Shown in pieces: positions 58,588 to 64,000 of a stretch of 64,000 bases of DNA. Below the pieces are notes generated by a model that saw nothing but the letters and a program-made list of their open reading frames with translations, was not told the DNA's origin and ran no database searches. A program made the position numbers and the translations under genes. Position 1 is the stretch's first letter; each line of letters starts with the position of its first letter. Source of the stretch: Vibrio sp. FE10 (GTDB lineage: Bacteria; Pseudomonadota; Gammaproteobacteria; Enterobacterales; Vibrionaceae); assembly GCF_030297155.1 (NCBI RefSeq), contig NZ_AP028067.1, forward strand, positions 3,348,001 through 3,412,000, written 5' to 3'.

Positions 58588-60312
58588 TTAAAATGGGAAA
58601 AAGTAAGGAATTAGGGTCAGCACCAAGCCCGAATAGACAATCGAGATTGGGATGCCGATGCGTAGATAATCGGTGAGATGATAATTACCTACGCTATAAA
58701 CAAGTAAATTGGTTTGGTAGCCGTATGGCGAAATAAAGCTGGCGCTGGCACCAAACAGAACCGCCATAATGAATGGCATAGGGTCAACGCCATAGCCGAT
58801 AGCCATGCTGTAGCCAATTGGGAACGAGAGTGCTGCAGCCGCATTATTGGTCACCAACTCAGTCAGAACCAAGGTCATAAAGTAGGTCGCGACTAACGCA
58901 CCGAACACGCCCCAGCCATTAAAGGCTTCCATAAACATCAGCCCCATACGCTCAGATAAACCCGATGAAATCATCAGTTGAGCAATAGAAAGTGCAGAGC
59001 CAACGATCACCACAATATCAACCGGAAAACGGCGACGAAGCTCACCTAGTTGCACCACGCCAAAGGCCACTAGCAACAGTAAGAAACCAGCCAGCCCTTT
59101 GATAATCGGCACAACTTCAGCAAGGGCTAAACCAATCACACTAGCAAAACCGAGCAATACAAACGTCGATTTATCCGCATCAAGCTTGGCACTCGAGTCC
59201 AAGTCATTCATCAACACAAACTCTTTGTTGTGTTGCTGGCGCTGCTCTTCAAAACGCTTACCAGGAACCAAAATCAAGGTATCCCCAGCGGTTAGTGTGA
59301 TGTTTCCAAGGCCACCTTCGAGGCGTTCATGACCTCGACGAATAGCAACCACAACCGCATCGAAGCGATCTCTAAACTGGCTGGTTTTCAGGGTTTTATT
59401 ACAGAAGCTTGCAGACGAACTCACTACTACTTCAACAAAGCTCTGGCCGTTAAGGTGATGCTGGCCAAACAAAGTCAGTCCTTGGATTTCTTGCAGTGTC
59501 GCAACACTCTCGACATCACCACAAAACAGCAGTCGATCACGAGCTTGCAGTATGAAGTCTGGGTCTATAGATGCCGTTGTTTTGCCGTCTCGAATCACTT
59601 CGGCTAAGAACAGTTTTCTCAGAGCTCTAAGATTATTCTCGCTTACGCTACGACCAACTAACGGTGAGCCGGGTTCCACTCTTGCTTCTAGAAAGTAAGG
59701 TAAATCATCTTGGGAACCATCATCGTAGCTTGGTAGGAAGTAACTCAGCGGAATAAGGATCAACACACCACCGACTAAGACCGCTAAACCGATCAACGTT
59801 GGTGTGAAAAAGTTTAAGCTCGGCAATCCGGCATCTTCAACAAAGCTATTAATGATCAAGTTGGTTGAGGTGCCGATCAATGTCAGCGTTCCACCTAAAA
59901 TGGCAGCGTATGACAGAGGGATAAGTAACTTAGATGGCGCGTGTTGTTGATTGCGTTTGATCGCTCCGATCAAAGAGACAACCACCGCCGTGTTATTGGT
60001 AAAAGAAGAAAGTAACGCTGTGGAAATACCCAACTTCGCAACCACGGTGCCTAGCCTACCTTCAGAGATATTGCGGCTAACCCAGCTGATTAAGCGAGTT
60101 TTCTCCAACGCACTTGATGCGAGGATCAGAAGAATTAAAGTCAGTAACGAGGAGTTAGTGAAGTTATTAGCCAAGCTCGACAAATCGATCATGCCAGCCA
60201 TAAAAGCAATAAACGCCGCGCCAGCAAAGATAAAGCTTGGCTTAATACGGGTAATGAGCAGGCAAGTAATGATGCCGAGCAAAATCGCTAATACAAATCC
60301 TTGTTGCCACAT
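58588..60312 (-). CDS. SLC13-family permease with two RCK_C domains (probable sulfate transporter)
   Basis: A 574-residue transporter of the SLC13/DASS group. N-terminal spans include FTNNTAVVVSLIGAIKR and LGGTLTLIGTSTNLIINSFV, the usual re-entrant loop. In the middle are two TrkA-C (RCK_C) domains (about 205-375, with VEPGSPLVGRSVSENNL and GDTLILVPGKRFEE). The C-terminal half contains VLTELVTNNAAAALSFPIGYS and FGASASFISPYGYQTN. The gene sits between cysN and cysC, so sulfate is the likely substrate (inference from context). Related transporters include the sulfate carriers of plants and algae. Confidence 0.88.
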   Translation of the reverse strand: MWQQGFVLAILLGIITCLLITRIKPSFIFAGAAFIAFMAGMIDLSSLANNFTNSSLLTLILLILASSALEKTRLISWVSRNISEGRLGTVVAKLGISTALLSSFTNNTAVVVSLIGAIKRNQQHAPSKLLIPLSYAAILGGTLTLIGTSTNLIINSFVEDAGLPSLNFFTPTLIGLAVLVGGVLILIPLSYFLPSYDDGSQDDLPYFLEARVEPGSPLVGRSVSENNLRALRKLFLAEVIRDGKTTASIDPDFILQARDRLLFCGDVESVATLQEIQGLTLFGQHHLNGQSFVEVVVSSSASFCNKTLKTSQFRDRFDAVVVAIRRGHERLEGGLGNITLTAGDTLILVPGKRFEEQRQQHNKEFVLMNDLDSSAKLDADKSTFVLLGFASVIGLALAEVVPIIKGLAGFLLLLVAFGVVQLGELRRRFPVDIVVIVGSALSIAQLMISSGLSERMGLMFMEAFNGWGVFGALVATYFMTLVLTELVTNNAAAALSFPIGYSMAIGYGVDPMPFIMAVLFGASASFISPYGYQTNLLVYSVGNYHLTDYLRIGIPISIVYSGLVLTLIPYFFPF

Positions 60313-60377
60313 ATACCCGTCCTTTATGGCGGAAACGATGGGTTCCCGCCTGATTCAATAAGCTGTTACTTAGTCAT

Positions 60378-61808
60378 TTATGACTTCAGTAATTGGCTTA
60401 GATCTTTGGCATCCCAATGAGGGAAGTGCTTGCGTACCAATGCGTTGAACTCAAGTTCAAATGCAGAGAAGTTACCGACTTGCTGTTCAACAGAGTCCAA
60501 ACGGTCTCGAATCAAACCAGCACCAACCGTCACGTTGGTTAGACGGTCGATAACGATGAAACCACCGGTATCCGCACTCTCACGGTATTTATCCAATGCG
60601 ACAGTCTCGTTCAATGACCATTCACACAAGCCAATACCATTTAGTGGTAACTCATCAACAGCGTGGGTCGACAGGTTGTTGATGTCATATTGGTGACGAA
60701 CCGTTTCAACCTGACCGACGGTTTTCTTGCCTGCGATTTTGATGTCGTAAGCTTTACCCGGTTGCAGTGGTTGTTCTGTCATCCACACGATATCTGCCAA
60801 TACATGGTTGGTGGATTCAATTTGCGCATTTTCCAACACAATCAAATCGCCACGACTGATATCGATCTCATCTTCAAGAGTCAGCGTTACCGCCAAGCCC
60901 GCTTGCGCTGATTCAAGTTCACCATCAAAGGTCACAATGCTTGCCACCTTAGAGGTTTTACCTGAAGGCAACGCCTTGATTTCATCACCCACGCTGACAC
61001 GACCTGAAGCCACTGTGCCGGCAAAGCCTCGGAAATCTAGGTTAGGACGATTGACGTACTGCACTGGGAATCGGAATTCACCCGCAGAGCGTTTTTGGTC
61101 AATGTCGACGTTCTCTAGTACTTCCAATAGAGATGGGCCTTCGAACCATGCAAGCTCTTTACTTGGTGCAGCAACGTTAATGCCTTCAAGTGCCGAAACG
61201 GGCAAGATCTGAATGTTGGTCTCACCCTCTAAGTTTTCTGCAAACTCTAGATACTGATCGCGAATCTCCTCAAAACGATCTTGCGAGTACTCGACGAGAT
61301 CCATTTTGTTGACTGCGACGATGAAATGCTTCAAACCAAGTAGGTTAGAAATAAACGAGTGACGACGTGTTTGATCCAGTACACCCTTGCGAGCATCAAT
61401 CAGGATCACAGCCAGATCACACGTTGAAGCGCCTGTTGCCATGTTACGTGTGTACTGCTCATGCCCTGGGGTATCAGCAATAATGAATTTACGCTTTTGC
61501 GTCGAGAAGTAGCGGTAAGCCACGTCGATCGTGATGCCTTGCTCACGCTCAGCCTGCAAGCCATCAACAAGCAGTGCCAAATCAGGTTTCTCACCCGTCG
61601 TACCCACTCGTTGGCTATCCGAGTGAACCGCTGCTAGCTGATCTTCATAAATCTGTTTTGTATCATGGAGCAAGCGACCGATTAACGTACTTTTACCATC
61701 GTCTACCGAGCCACAAGTTAAAAATCTAAGCATAGATTTATGCTGATGCTGACTTAGATAACCTTCAATCCCTAGTTCAGCCAATTCGGCTTCTACTGCA
61801 CTATTCAT
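60378..61808 (-). CDS. cysN: Sulfate adenylyltransferase GTPase subunit CysN
   Basis: A 476-residue GTPase that powers APS formation by CysD. G1 is [17 protein letters not shown] at about residue 33, [17 protein letters not shown] is G3 and [11 protein letters not shown] is G4. The remaining two beta-barrel domains resemble EF-Tu. It is 18 bases after cysD. There is no fused CysC domain, consistent with a separate cysC gene in the same operon. Confidence 0.97.
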   Translation of the reverse strand: MNSAVEAELAELGIEGYLSQHQHKSMLRFLTCGSVDDGKSTLIGRLLHDTKQIYEDQLAAVHSDSQRVGTTGEKPDLALLVDGLQAEREQGITIDVAYRYFSTQKRKFIIADTPGHEQYTRNMATGASTCDLAVILIDARKGVLDQTRRHSFISNLLGLKHFIVAVNKMDLVEYSQDRFEEIRDQYLEFAENLEGETNIQILPVSALEGINVAAPSKELAWFEGPSLLEVLENVDIDQKRSAGEFRFPVQYVNRPNLDFRGFAGTVASGRVSVGDEIKALPSGKTSKVASIVTFDGELESAQAGLAVTLTLEDEIDISRGDLIVLENAQIESTNHVLADIVWMTEQPLQPGKAYDIKIAGKKTVGQVETVRHQYDINNLSTHAVDELPLNGIGLCEWSLNETVALDKYRESADTGGFIVIDRLTNVTVGAGLIRDRLDSVEQQVGNFSAFELEFNALVRKHFPHWDAKDLSQLLKS

Positions 61809-61826
61809 TTTTCTTTCCTTAGATTC

Positions 61827-62735
61827 TTAGAAATAACCTTGGCGCTTTTTCAGCTCCATTGAGCCCGACTGATCATGGTCAATCGCTCGGCCTTGACGCT
61901 CACTAGACGTTGCCACCAGCATCTCTTCAATAATGCCTGTTAGCGTGTTCGCCTCAGATTCAACGGCTCCGGTCAGTGGGTAACAACCCAAAGTACGGAA
62001 GCGAACGCTTTTCTCTTCAATCACTTCACCTTCTTGCAGCTCCATACGGTCATCATCAACCATGATCAACATGCCATCACGCTCAACCACAGGACGCTTG
62101 TCTGAAAGGTAAAGTGGAACAATATCGATGCTCTCTAGGTAGATGTATTGCCAGATATCGAGCTCAGTCCAGTTAGATAGCGGGAATACACGAATGCTTT
62201 CGCCTTTATTAACCTGGCCGTTATAGGTATGCCAAAGTTCAGGGCGCTGGTTTTTTGGATCCCACGTGTGGTTCTTGTCGCGGAAAGAATAAACACGCTC
62301 TTTCGCTCGAGATTTTTCTTCATCACGACGCGCGCCACCAAAAGCGGCATCGAACCCGTACTTGTTTAACGCCTGCTTAAGGCCTTGAGTTTTCATGATG
62401 TCAGTGTGCTTAGAAGAACCATGTACGAACGGGCTACACCCCATCTCAATACCTTCTGGGTTCTTATGTACTAAAAGGTCGAAGCCGTACTTCTTAGCCG
62501 TACGATCACGAAACTCAATCATCTCGCGGAATTTCCAATCCGTATCAACATGCAATAGTGGGAATGGAATCTTGCCTGGATAAAACGCTTTGCGAGCTAA
62601 ATGAAGCATCACAGAAGAATCTTTACCGATGGAGTACATCATCACTGGGTTATCAAACTCAGCAGCAACTTCACGGATAATATGAATACTTTCCGCTTCA
62701 AGCTGTTTTAGGTGGGTTAAACGTTCTTGGTCCAT
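61827..62735 (-). CDS. cysD: Sulfate adenylyltransferase subunit CysD
   Basis: A 302-residue ATP-sulfurylase of the PP-loop family that makes APS from ATP and sulfate. The PP-loop is [19 protein letters not shown] at about residue 34. [16 protein letters not shown] and [22 protein letters not shown] are conserved, and the [24 protein letters not shown]-terminus is typical. It is the first gene of the sulfate-activation operon. Confidence 0.97.
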   Translation of the reverse strand: MDQERLTHLKQLEAESIHIIREVAAEFDNPVMMYSIGKDSSVMLHLARKAFYPGKIPFPLLHVDTDWKFREMIEFRDRTAKKYGFDLLVHKNPEGIEMGCSPFVHGSSKHTDIMKTQGLKQALNKYGFDAAFGGARRDEEKSRAKERVYSFRDKNHTWDPKNQRPELWHTYNGQVNKGESIRVFPLSNWTELDIWQYIYLESIDIVPLYLSDKRPVVERDGMLIMVDDDRMELQEGEVIEEKSVRFRTLGCYPLTGAVESEANTLTGIIEEMLVATSSERQGRAIDHDQSGSMELKKRQGYF

Positions 62736-63185
62736 TTCAGTGCTTCCTTTAAGGCTCGCAGTACGAGCAATTCATTACTTGGTCTTGCCAAGCAAGGGAT
62801 TTAACTCATCCACTTGAGTGAATGGGAGTATTGGCACTAGAAGAAAACAGAAGCTTCGTTTTGAGCTATCCTTGCTATTCATCTGCCTGATACGTCCTTG
62901 ATATAGGCATTATGACGAGCCTCTCATATTACTGGAAATTCTAAAATTTCATTTTTTATTCGAAAAGCTGATAAGGGATGGGATTCATCGATAAATAGGT
63001 GAAATGAATGGACTAATACTATCGATGTGATTTGTACATTGATTGAGCAGGTTTGGGAGGCGTCTTGCAGAACACCATAAAGTAATCGATCTAAGTCACG
63101 AATTAACATTCGTTGTAATCATTGTTTCATTCGGTTTTGTTACATTACGCAACGAATTTTCTACTATCCACTTTGGAGCTACAAA
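62736..63185. other. Intergenic region between cysD and cpdB
   Basis: 450 bases of divergent upstream DNA with no convincing ORF. An 8-bp inverted repeat CATCGATA/TATCGATG with a 26-base spacer lies at 62986-63027, and TTGTTTCAT/TTGTTACAT (63122, 63137) is a 15-base-spaced direct repeat. CysB sites are expected for cysD but have no strict consensus to point to. Confidence 0.5.
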
Positions 63186-64000
63186 ATGAAAGTTGCAATG
63201 AAACCTTTGTCATTGGCTGTACTTGCGGGTCTTGGTTTGACTCTAGCAGGCTGCACAACAACACCAGATACCGATGAAGTGATTAAATTACGTGTCGTAG
63301 AAACGACGGATATCCATACCAACCTAATGGATTACGACTACTACAAAGACAAGCCATCGAAAAAAATCGGCTTAGCACGTACTGCAACTCTAGTAAAAGA
63401 AGCTCAAAGCGAAGTAACCAACAGCGTATTAGTTGATAACGGTGACTTGCTGCAAGGTAGCCCAATGGGTGACTACATGGCAGACAAAGGCATCGAAGCT
63501 GGCGAAGTTCACCCTGCATATAAAGCAATGAATCAACTGAGCTACGACGCTGCAAACCTAGGTAACCACGAGTTCAACTACGGTCTTGAGTTCCTAGAAG
63601 AGTCAATCAACGACGCTGATTTCCCATACATCAGTGCCAACGTTTACGACGCAGAAACCAAAGAACACTACTTCACGCCTTACATCATCAAGACTCACAC
63701 GTTTGAAGATACAGCAGGCGTAAAGCATGAAGTAAAAGTCGGCTACATCGGTTTTGTTCCACCACAAATCATGACGTGGGATAAGAAGAACCTAGAAGGC
63801 AAAGTGATCGCTCGTGACATCATTGAGACAGCTAACGAATTAGTGCCTCAAATGAAAGCGGAAGGCGCAGAGGTTATCGTTGCTATCCCTCACTCAGGCG
63901 TATCAACTGACCCGTACAAAAATGGCGAAGAGAACTCAACGTTCTACCTATCTGAAGTAGACGGCATTGATGCAATCGCATTTGGCCACTCTCACGCAGT
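63186..64000 (+). CDS. cpdB: 2',3'-cyclic-nucleotide 2'-phosphodiesterase/3'-nucleotidase, lipoprotein form (cut at the right edge)
   Basis: The first 271 codons are present. The metallophosphoesterase domain begins at about residue 34 with VETTDIHTNLMDYDYYKD (metal ligands Asp and His). VDNGDLLQGSPMGDYMADKG and LGNHEFNYGLEFLEESI are the next metal motifs, and FGHSHAV lies at the edge. The match to E. coli CpdB is close. Unlike that soluble protein, this one starts with a lipoprotein signal whose lipobox LAGC places the lipidated Cys at residue 23; the next residues are Thr, so outer-membrane sorting is expected. TTGGAG precedes the ATG. Confidence 0.9.
   Translation, partial: MKVAMKPLSLAVLAGLGLTLAGCTTTPDTDEVIKLRVVETTDIHTNLMDYDYYKDKPSKKIGLARTATLVKEAQSEVTNSVLVDNGDLLQGSPMGDYMADKGIEAGEVHPAYKAMNQLSYDAANLGNHEFNYGLEFLEESINDADFPYISANVYDAETKEHYFTPYIIKTHTFEDTAGVKHEVKVGYIGFVPPQIMTWDKKNLEGKVIARDIIETANELVPQMKAEGAEVIVAIPHSGVSTDPYKNGEENSTFYLSEVDGIDAIAFGHSHA

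Noticed and set aside
63122..63145. Direct repeat TTGTTTCAT/TTGTTACAT before cpdB as a Pho box.
   Set aside because: The spacing is 15 bases, not 11, and the half-sites match CTGTCAT poorly.

Overview
The window reads as ordinary chromosomal DNA of a Vibrio, probably close to the Splendidus clade. The genus rests on gene order, the Zrg-type zinc locus, the sulfate-activation operon with an embedded SLC13 permease, and close protein similarity to enterobacterial counterparts. The species is inference. Both ends are cut: a c-di-GMP phosphodiesterase-type HD-GYP gene on the left and cpdB on the right.

Layout. 1-2.3 kb: HD-GYP fragment, a VOC-fold protein, one tRNA-Leu(CAA) with decayed tRNA pieces beside it, and an RDD membrane protein. 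2.3-9.8 kb: lptF-lptG (LPS export), divergent from pepA-holC-valS. 9.9-14.7 kb: the most lineage-specific part, with an M48 protease/YjgN membrane-protein pair, a tandem DUF2061 protein behind a strong Fur box, a MarR-GNAT fusion behind an inverted-repeat operator, and a sugar-binding-like protein. 14.8-20.4 kb: rraB, then a carbamoyl-phosphate cluster (arcA, argF, pyrBI with an attenuator leader, ridA). 20.5-26.0 kb: plsC and, as a separate unit, mlaFEDCB-ibaG-murA. 26.2-34.0 kb: yrbG-kdsD-kdsC-lptC-lptA-lptB-rpoN-hpf-ptsN-rapZ-npr, the same order as in E. coli. 34.1-38 kb: mgtE, pmbA, darP. 37.7-41.3 kb: thiB-thiP-thiQ under a TPP riboswitch. 41.3-45.1 kb: mpl-ubiX, fbp, a gamma-glutamylcyclotransferase-like gene. 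45.1-51.7 kb: tamA-tamB, msrA, ytfK. 51.9-56.4 kb: ytfJ-like gene and a five-gene zinc locus behind a near-perfect Zur box. 56.4-57.8 kb: a 34-residue membrane protein gene, a 162-bp MITE-like element and a TIGR03899 gene. 57.9-62.7 kb: cysD-cysN-SLC13-cysC. 63.2 kb to the end: cpdB as a predicted lipoprotein.

How it fits together. Much of the window serves the envelope: LPS export (LptF/G, LptC/A/B, KdsD/C), phospholipid traffic (Mla), peptidoglycan precursor supply and recycling (MurA, Mpl), outer-membrane assembly (TamAB) and phospholipid synthesis (PlsC). A second theme is nutrient-responsive RNA and DNA control: TPP riboswitch, pyrBI attenuation plus a UTP-slippage start site, a Zur box, a Fur box and a probable MarR operator. 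No prophage, CRISPR array, rRNA or intact insertion sequence was seen. The least explained material is the Zur-controlled His-rich/MacB-type ABC locus, the M48-YjgN pair, the Fur-box DUF2061 gene, two tiny membrane-protein candidates and the MITE-like repeat.
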